Shown: positions 37,531 through 47,051 of the stretch, piece by piece
Layout: each line of letters starts with the position of its first letter
How positions within the stretch are numbered: the stretch's first letter is position 1
NCBI RefSeq assembly: GCF_000346465.2
Contig: NC_034011.1
Location: 16,471,213 to 16,535,212 of the forward strand
DNA length: 64,000 nt
Source: Prunus persica
Taxonomy: Eukaryota; Streptophyta; Magnoliopsida; Rosales; Rosaceae
Direction: 5' to 3'
Program-made: the position numbers and the translations under genes
The notes under the pieces: generated by a model
Told to the model about the DNA's origin: nothing
What the model saw: the letters and a program-made list of their open reading frames with translations, nothing else
The model's database searches: none

Positions 37531-39250
37531 TAAATTTAGTCTTGGTTACTTTCTTATTTGTCTTATTATTTTGAGTGGTTTTGGACTAATAATATTAATT
37601 GTACTTTATCTTTTTTATTTTGTCAGATTCAGTTACTTACTCTATGAACATTGATACATTGACGTGGAAGTGTTATTTTTCCTTTTTTTATGAGGCAGAA
37701 GTGTTATTTTAATATACCATTCTTTCATACATACATACATACATATAAATGGGTATATATACAGTGGTGGTTCCAAGATTCGAAAGCCGATTAGTATGAG
37801 TGAAGTTCATTATTAAACATAAAAAGATACACATAATGAGGGGGATGTAGTGAGCCTTACCCTCAAACGCATCTATATCTACAAATACAAAAACTAGTTT
37901 CTGAAATTTCTGAAACAACTGTCTTTGTGCGAGACAAAAAATAATTATAGGCAAAGCTTGGGGTTTGTGCAAGACAAAAAATAATAATCATCATAAGTAG
38001 TGTATGTAATGTTTTTTAACAAAAAGAGAGAAGGAAAAGGAAGAAAAAAGAAAGAGAGAAAGGAGAAAAGATAGAAGGGAAAGAATGACAAAAAAGAAAA
38101 AGAAAAAGAGTTGAGATGAGAGAAGGAAAAGAAAGAAAGAAAAAAAAAAGAGGGAGAGAAGAGAGAGAGAAAAGAACGGAAAAAAAGAGAGAGAGAGGAG
38201 AGAGGATAGAAGGAAAGGAAAGAAAAAAAAAAGGTTTGTATCGGTTTGTATATGTTTAATTTAAGGGGGTTGGACATATGTAGTGCAGGTAAGATTTTTG
38301 CAACAAAAATTTGGGAATGTCCTTTGAGAAAGTTTGTAAATTGTTCTTTAATCCAATATTCGGTATGAATTGCTAACTTCTTTTATTTTTGATTGTTCAA
38401 TATCTTCATATCCTTTTATTTTGATTGATGTTAAGTTCTACTATCTTTTCATGAGTTCAATTATATTTTTCTTATCGTTAAGAACTAACTTAGCATGCTT
38501 TTAAATTGAAAGATCAGATATTAAGCAATTTCACTTTCTAAAAAATTAAATTAGTCTTAATTTTTTCATCTTCCTGTTAAAATTTCTCTATGATAATTTT
38601 AATCGAGTTATAATTTGGATTAAAGAGCATGAAACATATTTTGCTTAACGAATTGAACCTTGATGCCTTAACATTTCCATTATTGATATTTCATTTTTAA
38701 ACTTAATCTCTACAGCACTCAAATCAAATTACTTTTCCATTTTACAATCATTTTTATTTTGGTACGTTTAATTATTTCTTTGTGTTCTGACATTTGCCCA
38801 CCTACTCCTTAAGGATATGATACTTGGACTTCCAAGATTATTACTACGTGTGACTACTTGCACTTGGTTAGACGCAACACCTATAAATACTTCTCTTTTT
38901 TGTGTTATAAAGGATGTTGACGAACCTACACAATATCCACCAATACTTGAGCGAATTGCAAAGGCGTGAACAGTCTCTATTCTGTCTTCAGTTAAAATGT
39001 GTAATCTTATTTTTCTATGCTTATTTGTTGTGATCTGATGACTATGTCTAGCTAGGCCTATTGGCCAAGGCTAGGAGGATCCCTTAGTTTAATTATTTGT
39101 GCTATTGAATGTTGAGTTTTTAATCTAATAAGTTGTGCTGATAAATTTATAATCTCTACTTAAATTTATTCTAAGTGTTGAATTCTTTTGATTGGCCATC
39201 TTTAGGGTTTGCATCTAGGTGATAAGATGGATACATGTAGACCTAATAAG
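37531..39250. other. Intergenic sequence hosting the copia insertion
   Basis: Contains a strongly purine-rich tract (about 38020-38240, GAAA/GAGA units) that creates artefactual Phe/Ser-rich minus-strand frames. From about 38820 the sequence reads like LTR or leader sequence of an older retrotransposon, but no domain or boundary confirms this. It continues after the copia and Cassandra insertions (44045-44100, 44729-45330). Confidence 0.45.
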
Positions 39251-39572
39251 TGACAATTTAGAGTCTTTCTAAATAAAATGTATCTCTATTCATTGAGAAT
39301 TGCCCATTATATGGACAGAATACAAGTTAATTAGGAAAGAACACAGGCTGATATTCAGCCCCTGAAAACAGCTCACCTACCACATATACATGTATCTAAT
39401 TATAGCTAACCTACCACATATACATGTATCTAATACATGTATCTAATTATAGCTAACCTACCACATATACATGTATCTAATACATGTATCTAATTATAGC
39501 TAACCTACCACATATACATGTATCTAATTAATGAAAGAATCTGCTGGCATTTAAATCTGATTTCCTTTGACA
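39251..39572 (-). repeat. 3' LTR of the copia element, with 47-bp repeats
   Basis: 322 bp. The unit starting TACATGTATCTAATTATAGC (47 bp) is present with two more copies here than in the other LTR; 322 minus 228 is exactly twice 47. The minus strand begins TGTCAAAGG and ends AATTGTCA. Confidence 0.95.
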
Positions 39573-39579
39573 TCCCCCC

Positions 39580-42500
39580 TCAAATTGATGCTGGGAAATC
39601 GACAAGCATCAATTTGCTAACGAGGAAATGATGGCGCTGACGTGGCATGGATTTGGTGAAGATATCGGCAATCTGCAGAGTAGTGGAGACATGTGGAAGG
39701 GTGAGAACCTGATGATCATAGGCTTCTCGGATGGAGTGACAGTCAACCTCGATGTGCTTGGTGCGTTCGTGATAGACGGGGTTGGCTGCAATTTGGATGG
39801 CACTTGTGTTGTCAGCATGCAGTGGAGTAAGATGAAGTGGACTGAACCCAAGCTCTGTGAGGAGACCACGCAGCCAAATGATCTCGGAGCACGCAGCAGA
39901 CATGGCGCGATACTCTGCCTCAGTGGATGATTTGGAGACATGGTCTTGCTTCTTGCATTTCCAAGAGATAAGGGCATCACCAAGAAACATACACCAGCTA
40001 GTAGTAGATCTCCTGGTGTCTGGGCAACCGGCCCAATCAGCGTCACTATAGGCCTGAAGCTGAAGAGAAGAACCTGTAGGGAAGAACAAGCCACGACTAG
40101 GTGTGCCAAGAATATAGCGAATGATGCGGCGAACGGCAGAGAGATGGTGATGCCTCGGGGCTTGCATGAACTTGCTGACAGTGTGAACAGCATAAGAGAT
40201 GTCTGGTCGGGTGATGGTTAGATAGATAAGACTACCAACCAGCTTCCGATAGGTAGTAGGATCCTCAAGAAGCTCCCCGTCGTCACGTCGATATTTCACA
40301 TTAAGTTCCATGGGGGTGTCAACGGAAGTAGTGTTGGTGAGGTCGGCTAACTGAACCAGATCTTGACTGTACTTGTGCTGATGCAAGAAGAGACCATGAG
40401 GTTGATGATGGACGTCTAAACCCAAGAAATAAGTGAGCTGACCAAGATCTTTCATGTGGAAAGTAGAATGCAACAAAGTCTGAACTGCAGAGATTGCCTC
40501 CAAGTCAGAGCCAGTGATGACAATATCATCCACATAAACAAGAAGAACAACGATACCCATGGATGTCCGTTGTAGAAAAAGAGAGGAGTCATACTGACTC
40601 TGAGTGAAAGAAAAACCAAGCAAAGTGGAGCGAAACTTTTCAAACCATACTCGCGGGGCCTGCTTCAAACCATACAAAGAACGTTTCAGTTTGCAAACAT
40701 CATTAGGTGAGGAAGTAGGCATACCAGAGGGAAGTTTCAAGTAAACTTCTTCCTTGAGATCACCGTGAAGGAATGCGTTCTTGACATCCATTTGATGTAA
40801 GGGCCAGGATTGGGATACAGCAAGGGCGAGTATGGTGCGGACAGTGGTCATTTTGGCAACTGGTGCGAAGGTCTCATCATAGTCGAGACCATATTCTTGT
40901 TTGTTGCCAAGTGCCACTAACCGAGCCTTATAACGGTCTATGGACCCATCAGAACGAAGCTTGACAGAAAACACGAACTTACTGCCAAGGGGTTTCACAG
41001 AGGAGGGACATGGAACAACGTCCCAAGTTTGGTTTTCCTCAAGTGCGAGAAGCTCAGTTTCAACCGCTGTCCGCCAACACTCATGCTTCATGGCCTGTGT
41101 ATAAGACGAAAGAAGAGAAATAGAAGACAAGGTGGCAGTGAAGAGGGAAAGAGGAGAGGAACCAAACCTATCTGGTGGTCTACGAACCCGAGTACTCTGT
41201 CTGAGGGGGGGAGGTGCAGTTGCTGGAACAGGAGCAGCAGTCGGGGAAGGAGCTGGAGGGGGCTGGGGAGGTGCTGGAGGTTGATGGGAAGTGGCGGAGG
41301 AGCGTCGTTGATACACTAAGAGAGGCTGAGAAGGGACTGGAGCTGGAGAAGAGATATTTAAAACAGGAGCTGCAGAAGAGTTAGTAAACATAGGCAAAAC
41401 AGAAAATGAAGGAGAAACGGGGTCCCGATGCGTGGGAAAAAAATACTGATTTTCTAGAAAGATGACATTTCTAGAAACTCGAATGCGTCGCAAATTTGGA
41501 TCATAGCAAAGAAAACCTTTCTGGTGGACTGAATATCCTAAGAAAGCACACTGGATCGATTGAGCCGTGAGTTTTGTGCGTTCATGTGCAGGAAGATGAA
41601 CATAACAGACACAACCAAATGTACGAAGGTTGGAATAAGATGGAGGGCGACCAAATAACTTGGTGAAAGGAGAGTTGTGGTGCAATGTGGGAGAAGGCAA
41701 CCTGTTGATGAGATGGACAGCAGTGGAGAGAGCTTCACACCAAAAACGAGAGTGCGTAGATGACTCTAACAGGAGAGTGCGAACAACATCAAGGAGGTGA
41801 CGGTTCTTCCTTTCAGCCACCCCATTTTGTTGAGGTGTTGAAGGGCAAGACCGTTGAGAGATGATGCCATGAGTCTGTAGGAAGTCCTGAAACAAATGAG
41901 ACATATACTCACCCCCATTGTCAGAATGAAGGATTTTGATATGGGCCGAAAATTGGGTCTGAATATATGCATGAAAAATCTTAAAAACAGAAAAGACTTC
42001 ATCTTTAGAATGTAGAAAATATATCCATGTGAAACGGCTATAGTCGTCAATAAAAGTGACGAAGTATTTGTAATTAGCATGAGAAGTGACTGGTGCCATA
42101 CCCCACACATCACTATGTATCAAATCAAAAGGTTGGACTACATGGGGTGTGTGAATAGGAAATGGCAGAGTCTTACTTTTGCCAAGTCTGCAAGAATTGC
42201 AATCAAATTGAACAGCACTAAGAGATGGTGATTCTGTATTCCCAAGAAAACCAGATTTCAGTAAATCATGAAGTACAGTAGAGTTTGGATGTCCGAGACG
42301 TTTATGCCACGCTCGGTAATCAACATGAGCAGAATTACAAGAGACAAAGGGTGAAAAAGAAGACAAAGGAAATTGAAGAGGAAAAAGACGTCCCACTTTA
42401 GGCCCCCTCGCGATCATCCTCCCTGACTGTTGATCCTGCACAACACAACCAGATTTAGAGAATTCCACTTTGCAATCATTATCAACCAACTGACCGACAG

Positions 42501-43005
42501 ACACAAGATTGGTGGTAAGACTAGGAGATACAAAGACATCAGTGAGAGAGGAAGAAACATCACTAGTGGCCGTGATAGGTAAATGATTGCCATCAGCAGT
42601 ATGAATTTTGAGATTTCCAAAATATTTGTTTACATTGGTAAGAGAATCAGCATTGTGCGTCATATGATGGGAAGCCCCGGAATCAAAGTACCAAGGAGAT
42701 GATGTGGAGAAGGGTTTACCTGAAAGTCCTAAAGCTGAAAATGTAGAAATGATCATTTGTTGAATCATGTCAGGGGTCACAGGTTGAACAGGAGCACTTT
42801 GTGTCAGCGGTACTGCAGTCACAGAACTACCAGCACTAGAAGAGCCAACGGAGACAGTATATGCGGTCTCTGATTTCTTGGGGGGTCGAGTAGGACATTC
42901 CTTGATGATATGGCCATCCTTTTTGCAGTAGTTGCAGAATTTTCGGGGACAATTTGCAGCATAATGACCAAATCCCTTGCAACAAAAACACTGAACAGTG
43001 CTCAT
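39580..43005 (-). CDS. Copia pol polyprotein (zinc knuckles, protease, integrase, RT, RNase H), 1,141 aa
   Basis: An open frame with every expected copia domain in order. Two CCHC zinc knuckles occupy residues 6-19 and 24-37. The aspartic protease has its active site in WYFDSGASHHM (Asp108). The GAG-pre-integrase segment (AWHKRLGHPN, then CNSCRLGKS) carries the HHCC zinc site. The integrase has D-D-E residues in HSDVWG, HSDNGGEY and NGVAERKNR. The reverse transcriptase runs from WDVVPCPSSVKPLGSKFVF through KNAFLHGDLKEEVY to the catalytic LVYVDDIVITGSD. RNase H covers YSDADWAGCPDTRRSTT through SSTEAEYRAMS. The order integrase before RT defines Ty1/copia. Its first Met lies just after the gag stop and may not be a real translation start. 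The product would normally be made as part of a gag-pol chain, then cleaved. No internal frameshift was seen. Confidence 0.95.
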   Translation of the reverse strand: MSTVQCFCCKGFGHYAANCPRKFCNYCKKDGHIIKECPTRPPKKSETAYTVSVGSSSAGSSVTAVPLTQSAPVQPVTPDMIQQMIISTFSALGLSGKPFSTSSPWYFDSGASHHMTHNADSLTNVNKYFGNLKIHTADGNHLPITATSDVSSSLTDVFVSPSLTTNLVSVGQLVDNDCKVEFSKSGCVVQDQQSGRMIARGPKVGRLFPLQFPLSSFSPFVSCNSAHVDYRAWHKRLGHPNSTVLHDLLKSGFLGNTESPSLSAVQFDCNSCRLGKSKTLPFPIHTPHVVQPFDLIHSDVWGMAPVTSHANYKYFVTFIDDYSRFTWIYFLHSKDEVFSVFKIFHAYIQTQFSAHIKILHSDNGGEYMSHLFQDFLQTHGIISQRSCPSTPQQNGVAERKNRHLLDVVRTLLLESSTHSRFWCEALSTAVHLINRLPSPTLHHNSPFTKLFGRPPSYSNLRTFGCVCYVHLPAHERTKLTAQSIQCAFLGYSVHQKGFLCYDPNLRRIRVSRNVIFLENQYFFPTHRDPVSPSFSVLPMFTNSSAAPVLNISSPAPVPSQPLLVYQRRSSATSHQPPAPPQPPPAPSPTAAPVPATAPPPLRQSTRVRRPPDRFGSSPLSLFTATLSSISLLSSYTQAMKHECWRTAVETELLALEENQTWDVVPCPSSVKPLGSKFVFSVKLRSDGSIDRYKARLVALGNKQEYGLDYDETFAPVAKMTTVRTILALAVSQSWPLHQMDVKNAFLHGDLKEEVYLKLPSGMPTSSPNDVCKLKRSLYGLKQAPRVWFEKFRSTLLGFSFTQSQYDSSLFLQRTSMGIVVLLVYVDDIVITGSDLEAISAVQTLLHSTFHMKDLGQLTYFLGLDVHHQPHGLFLHQHKYSQDLVQLADLTNTTSVDTPMELNVKYRRDDGELLEDPTTYRKLVGSLIYLTITRPDISYAVHTVSKFMQAPRHHHLSAVRRIIRYILGTPSRGLFFPTGSSLQLQAYSDADWAGCPDTRRSTTSWCMFLGDALISWKCKKQDHVSKSSTEAEYRAMSAACSEIIWLRGLLTELGFSPLHLTPLHADNTSAIQIAANPVYHERTKHIEVDCHSIREAYDHQVLTLPHVSTTLQIADIFTKSMPRQRHHFLVSKLMLVDFPASI

Positions 43006-43026
43006 ATCCCTGCCTCGTGGCTTACC

Positions 43027-43695
43027 TTATGTTGCATAGGCCACAGGAACAGATGCAGACCGCCGTTGTTCCATGGTGGTTTGAGTGAGAAGGCGCTGTT
43101 CCTCGCGAAGGAGATCATTGAGGCATGTATCCAATGAGGGGACAGATTCTCGGTTCATAAGATTGGATCTGGTGCCTTCAAATTCAGGTCTCAGTTTCAT
43201 TAGAAATTGATCCCTCTGGGTAGTTTCATGGACAGATTGAACAGAACTAAGACCTTCGGATGGTAAGTCAGCATAAACTATATCAGTGTATTCACCCCAA
43301 AGATTAGTGAATCTAGAGTAAAAATCAGAGATAGAAAGGCTATCCTGTTGGAGAGCGGCCAATTCATGTTCAAGCTGGAACAGACGAGCAGTGTTTCGTT
43401 GACTATAGATCTTCTTCAGGTAAGTCCACATCTGAGCTGCAATCTGAGATGATCGAAGGTTCAAGATGATATTAGGTTCGACAGATCCTAAAATCCATGT
43501 CATAACTTGAGCATCCTTGACTTCCCACTTGGCGTGCTGGTCTTTGTCTTTGTTTTTGTCAGGAGCTGGGTTACTTCCATCAACATGTCCCCACGCCTCC
43601 TTACCTTTGACGAAAATCCCGAAGTGAAACGCCCAAGCAGAGTAGTTCTTGCCATTGAAACGAATCAAAGAAACCTCATACTTATCCGAAGACAT
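43027..43695 (-). CDS. Copia gag, 222 aa, ending at an in-frame TAA
   Basis: Starts MSSDKYEVSLIRFNGKNYSAW, the standard plant copia gag opening, preceded by the LTR and primer-binding site. Then follow the DUF4219-like start and the UBN2/Retrotran_gag core (WEVKDAQVMTWILGSVEP, QMWTYLKKIYSQRN, FQLEHELAALQQDSLSI, FYSRFTNLWGEY, DQFLMKLRPEFEGTR). Gag forms the virus-like particle in the cytoplasm. The frame ends in TAA at 43027-43029, just upstream of the zinc knuckles. It is exactly in phase with the downstream pol frame (offset 690 nt), so one codon separates them. Most plant copia elements have a single uninterrupted gag-pol frame. The simplest reading is a recent point mutation, less likely a regulated readthrough stop. 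Confidence 0.92.
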   Translation of the reverse strand: MSSDKYEVSLIRFNGKNYSAWAFHFGIFVKGKEAWGHVDGSNPAPDKNKDKDQHAKWEVKDAQVMTWILGSVEPNIILNLRSSQIAAQMWTYLKKIYSQRNTARLFQLEHELAALQQDSLSISDFYSRFTNLWGEYTDIVYADLPSEGLSSVQSVHETTQRDQFLMKLRPEFEGTRSNLMNRESVPSLDTCLNDLLREEQRLLTQTTMEQRRSASVPVAYAT

Positions 43696-43811
43696 GATGT
43701 CAAGAGAACTTGATCAAGAATAACCGAGACTAAGAGACTTGAGAGCAAGAGATAACTGAGACTAAGAGACTTGGGAGCGAGAGATAATTCAGAGCTATAG
43801 CTCTGATACCA

Positions 43812-44039
43812 TGACAATTTAGAGTCTTTCTAAATAAAATGTATCTCTATTCATTGAGAATTGCCCATTATATGGACAGAATACAAGTTAATTAGGAAAG
43901 AACACAGGCTGATATTCAGCCCCTGAAAACAGCTCACCTACCACATATACATGTATCTAATTATAGCTAACCTACCACATATACATGTATCTAATTAATG
44001 AAAGAATATGCTGGCATTTAAATCTGATTTCCTTTGACA
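43812..44039 (-). repeat. 5' LTR of the copia element
   Basis: 228 bp, the short form. It would carry the promoter for the minus-strand transcript. It differs from the other LTR by one substitution (near 44008) and the missing 47-bp units. Confidence 0.95.
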
Positions 44040-44182
44040 ATAAGTTGCATGTTTCAAAGCTTATTGCAATTATAAAATGTGAAGAACTTAATACTCTAAT
44101 TGTCACATCCCGGGATCGGCTCCGCCGTAGCACGATATTGTCCGCTTTGGGCCCCCCTCTCTGCCTTCACGATTTTGTTTCT

Positions 44183-44288
44183 GGGAGCTCACGAGTAACT
44201 TCCCAGTGGGTCACCCATCCTGGGATTGCTCTAGTCCCCAACTCGCTTAACTTCGGAGTTCTTACGACTCCGAAGCCAGTGAGCTCCC
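44183..44288 (-). repeat. 5S rRNA-derived segment in Cassandra 3' LTR
   Basis: On the minus strand the sequence contains ACTCCGAAGTTAAGCGAG, then CAGGATGGGTGACC and CTGGGAAGTTACTCGTG. These are the internal control region and 3' part of plant 5S rRNA. Ends GGGAGCTCAC and GTGAGCTCCC can pair like helix I. It is not a functional 5S gene but may keep RNA polymerase III promoter elements, as proposed for this family. Confidence 0.92.
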
Positions 44289-44532
44289 AAAAGGCCTCGT
44301 GCTAGATGGATGTTGGTGTGCACATATAAGTCACATCACCCCCTCTCCGTTTGGTTGATGTTGGATCTTACAATTCACCTCCCCTTAAAAGGGCCCGACG
44401 TTCTCGTTGGCACACTCACACCACACGGTAGAGTGGCTTTGATACCAAATTGTCACATCCCGGGATCGGCTCTGCCGTAGCACGATATTGTCCGCTTTGG
44501 GCCCCCCTCTCTGCCCTCACGGTTTTGTTTCT

Positions 44533-44638
44533 AGGAGCTCACAAGCAACTTCCCAGTGGATCACCCATCCTGGGATTGCTCTAACCCCCAACTCGCTTAA
44601 CTTCGGAGTTCCTACGACTTCGAAGCCAGTGAGCTCCC
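44533..44638 (-). repeat. 5S rRNA-derived segment in Cassandra 5' LTR
   Basis: The second copy of the 5S-like segment, differing from the first at several positions (for example ACTTCGAAG versus ACTCCGAAG on the plus-strand side of the arm). The internal AAGTTAAGCGAG and GGATGGGTGA words are largely preserved. Confidence 0.92.
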
Positions 44639-44728
44639 AAAAGGCCTCGTGCTAGATGGATGCTGGTATGCACATATAAGGCACATCACCCCCTCTCCAT
44701 TTGGGTTGATGTGGGATCTTACACTAAT

Positions 44729-45440
44729 AAAGATTAAGACTGCATATGATTCATTGTTTCCATAAAACTTAATGAATTTCATGTGTTTTAACCCTATGCC
44801 ATAATTACGGATAGATTACATAGTAAGATAACTACTTATGCCATAATACGAATAGTAATCACAGTTAAGGAAAAATCGGCTTAAGTGCTCTAAAATCGAG
44901 TTTGGTATGAAATCTTTATCAATTAACTCATTGGATTAATCACTTAACATGAGTAAGAAGACTAATGGTTGAATCTAAAGCCTTGGTGTTTCATTATATT
45001 GTTAACAAACTTTTCCAAAATCCTTTTTTTAAATTTCCTTAAATTTCCTTGTTTGCTTTTATTTGTTTTCTTAAACCAAAATCAACTTTTGCCAACTCAC
45101 TTTTCAAAACTTCCATTGGCATGTACCATCTCTCTATTTTTCACCTTTGTTTCCATTTAGTTTATGCTCTATTAATTCGAATTGTACTCAATTCTTGTGA
45201 GAACGACATTGTGCTTGCATATCTATACTAACCATTGATTTGTGCGCTTGCAAAAAAAATTTGTTGAATTTAATCTATTAATTTAGGTTGAATTTGGACA
45301 TAACAACTCATCAAATTAAAAACCCCAAGCAAGCTAGGACACTTTGTTTCTTTCCAGCATTGCATTTGCACAAGATAGTAACTAATGAGATGTATTGTAA
45401 ATTCTGGACCACTCTTTTAACAAGTTAGACAGACTGTCTT
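44729..45440. other. Host sequence beyond the Cassandra insertion
   Basis: AT-rich, no gene. The block at about 45150-45320 (TGTGAGAACGAC, then GTGCGCTTGC) is reminiscent of leader sequences of large gypsy elements, but this is weak. Confidence 0.4.
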
Positions 45441-45443
45441 GAA

Positions 45444-47048
45444 GGGGTCGTTTGGTATGGCGGACTGTCATGGACTAGACTAAATCCTAGGACTGTCTTG
45501 GATTAGCTCGGATTGGACTAAGCTGGATTAAGTACTGACCTACATTTGGTGCTGTGTCGGACTAAGAAGCTGGATTGTAAAAATAGCGAAGACCTATGTT
45601 TGTTGTTGTGTCGGACTAAAAAAAAAAATTATAATATTTAAATTTAATTAGGGATTCTGACATTTTTTAAAGGCTTAAATTCTATTTTTTTTTTTAGAAT
45701 AATAATATGTGAGTATTTTCAAGTGTATTTTTGCTAATTTATGTTCTAAAAAAATAATTAAAACAATTAATTAAATTCTAATGTTAAAAACCTAGATAAT
45801 AACATCTTAGTAGATATATACAATTAATAAACAAAATTTAAGCTAAAATAATAAAATATTTGAAATTAAAAAATTAAAGAAAACCACAAATATCTTCTCT
45901 TCCTTCCTCTCCCCGTCACCTCATCAATGATCCTCCTCAAACCCATTTTCCTACCTCCCCAAACTCATTTGCCTAACTCCCCAAACTACACAGCTCAGGC
46001 CACTTTGCCCCTTATCAAACTCATTTTCTTAGTAGATACTAGCCTCTCTGCACGCGCTTTCGCGCTTGCGAGAGGTTTTTTAAAAAAAAATAAGTAAATT
46101 TATTTTAGAATTAAAAGAGATAATGGGTAGTTGTGTTCCATAAAAATAGGATCCATTATCTGCTTTTTCTTTTTCTTTTAATTTTTTTAAATATGAAAAA
46201 GTATGAATTTACCATATTATCCTCATTTAATTAATAATTTGAATTCTTAATGTTTGCATTAATCAAGGGCATTTTCTGGTATTTTGAATGTTTCACCATT
46301 CTCTGCCTTTTGCTTTATATATATAGATAAACACAACCATGCATCTTCCCTACCTATCACCCCACTTTGCCCTTAATTAAGGCCATCAGATTCTGGCCCA
46401 CATCAACAAAACGAACAAGATGGGGATGATGGTGATGATGATGGGGTCCTATTGGATTGCTCACAGTTGGATGAGGTAATGAAAGAGGGAAACGCAATAG
46501 CCATTAATTAGGGAAGAAACATTTCCAAAGGTGACAGACCCACCTTAAATCGTCTTCTATTTTCAAGAATCCAAATTCTTCATCCCTTGAATTTTTCCCA
46601 AAATATGTCACTCTCTCATAAATGTCAACACCCAAAGGTTCAATTGGAGATTTGAGAGATTGAGAGTGTACTTTTTTGGATGGTTGACTGAGAAATTGAA
46701 GTTGGATGAGAATTTTAGTTTGGGTGTTTTGTTTTTTGGATTGAACACGACCAACGCACCACCTGTACATGTGTTTGTTTAATTAAGGCAGCAGCAGCCA
46801 GAGCAATGTCGAAGAGAAAGGAGGAGAGCAGAGCAACGTTGGATAATGGCAGACTCGATAGCGACATCATTATTTAGCGGCACCTCTTCAGAGCTCTCTA
46901 TTTTGTGCCATCGAGCGAAGCGTTTTTTGTAGGCCCTGATTCTTTAGTCTCATTTAACTTAAAGAAGGGATACACCAAACATGGGTTATGGGTGTTATTT
47001 AAGCTAGTCCAATCCAAGCCAATCCAAGGAGGTGTACCAAACAGGGCC
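45444..47048. mobile_element. Candidate Harbinger-like TIR element, 1.6 kb
   Basis: The left end reads GGGGTCGTTTGGTA. The reverse complement of the right end reads GGCCCTGTTTGGTACACC. The trinucleotide GAA flanks both sides (45441-45443, 47049-47051). The ends resemble those of the element at 51914-53188. The interior contains a small Helitron (46039-46327) and minus-strand open frames without a recognisable domain. The short inverted repeat and 3-bp duplication suit PIF/Harbinger, though GAA is not the usual TWA target. Confidence 0.6.
46039..46327 (-). mobile_element. Small non-autonomous Helitron, 289 bp
   Basis: On the minus strand the 5' end is TCTATATATATAAAGC. The 3' end is a strong GC-rich hairpin (CCTCTCGCAAGCGCG..CGCGTGCAGAGAGG) followed directly by CTAG. 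The host bases are A before the 5' TC and T after CTAG. TC start, 3' hairpin, CTRR end and A/T insertion are the four diagnostic Helitron features. There is no Rep/helicase gene and no target duplication, as expected. Confidence 0.85.
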
Positions 47049-47051
47049 GAA

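Larger units (their letters stand above)
39251..44039 (-). mobile_element. Nearly intact Ty1/copia LTR retrotransposon
   Basis: LTRs lie at 39251-39572 (322 bp, 3' LTR of this minus-strand element) and 43812-44039 (228 bp, 5' LTR). They are flanked by the exact 5-bp target duplication ATAAG (39246-39250, 44040-44044). Apart from two extra 47-bp repeat units in the first LTR, the two LTRs differ by a single base that I could find, so the insertion is recent. Next to the 5' LTR is the primer-binding site TGGTATCAGAGC (43801-43812 on the minus strand, overlapping the LTR edge), matching initiator tRNA-Met. A polypurine tract (GAGGGGGGA) lies at about 39573-39586. The interior holds gag and pol in the same reading frame, separated by one TAA. 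All catalytic motifs are present, so only that stop separates it from an autonomous-looking element. Confidence 0.97.
44101..44723 (-). mobile_element. Cassandra TRIM retrotransposon carrying 5S rRNA-like LTRs
   Basis: Two LTRs, 44101-44372 and 44451-44723 (about 272 bp, diverged at roughly 15 positions), enclose only 78 bp. Read on the minus strand, they start TGTAAGATCC and end GGGATGTGACA. The exact target duplication CTAAT flanks the element (44096-44100, 44724-44728). The interior holds a primer-binding site TGGTATCAAAGC (44436-44447, minus), matching initiator tRNA-Met with one change, and a purine-rich tract (AAGGGGAGGTGAAT) beside the 3' LTR. No protein is encoded. TRIM elements of this kind move using proteins of other LTR elements. 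The 5S-like core in each LTR identifies the Cassandra family. Confidence 0.96.

Noticed and set aside
37945..38277. Minus-strand Phe/Ser-rich frame of 110 codons
   Set aside because: Antisense of a purine-rich tract; no domain and no codon bias.
39609..40193. Overlapping minus-strand open frame inside copia pol (and plus-strand frames at 39628-40221 and 41029-41319)
   Set aside because: Shadow frames of the pol coding region, with no independent domain.
44183..44638. Possible functional 5S rRNA genes
   Set aside because: Both copies lie in Cassandra LTRs, differ from canonical 5S at many positions and lack a proper 5S array context.
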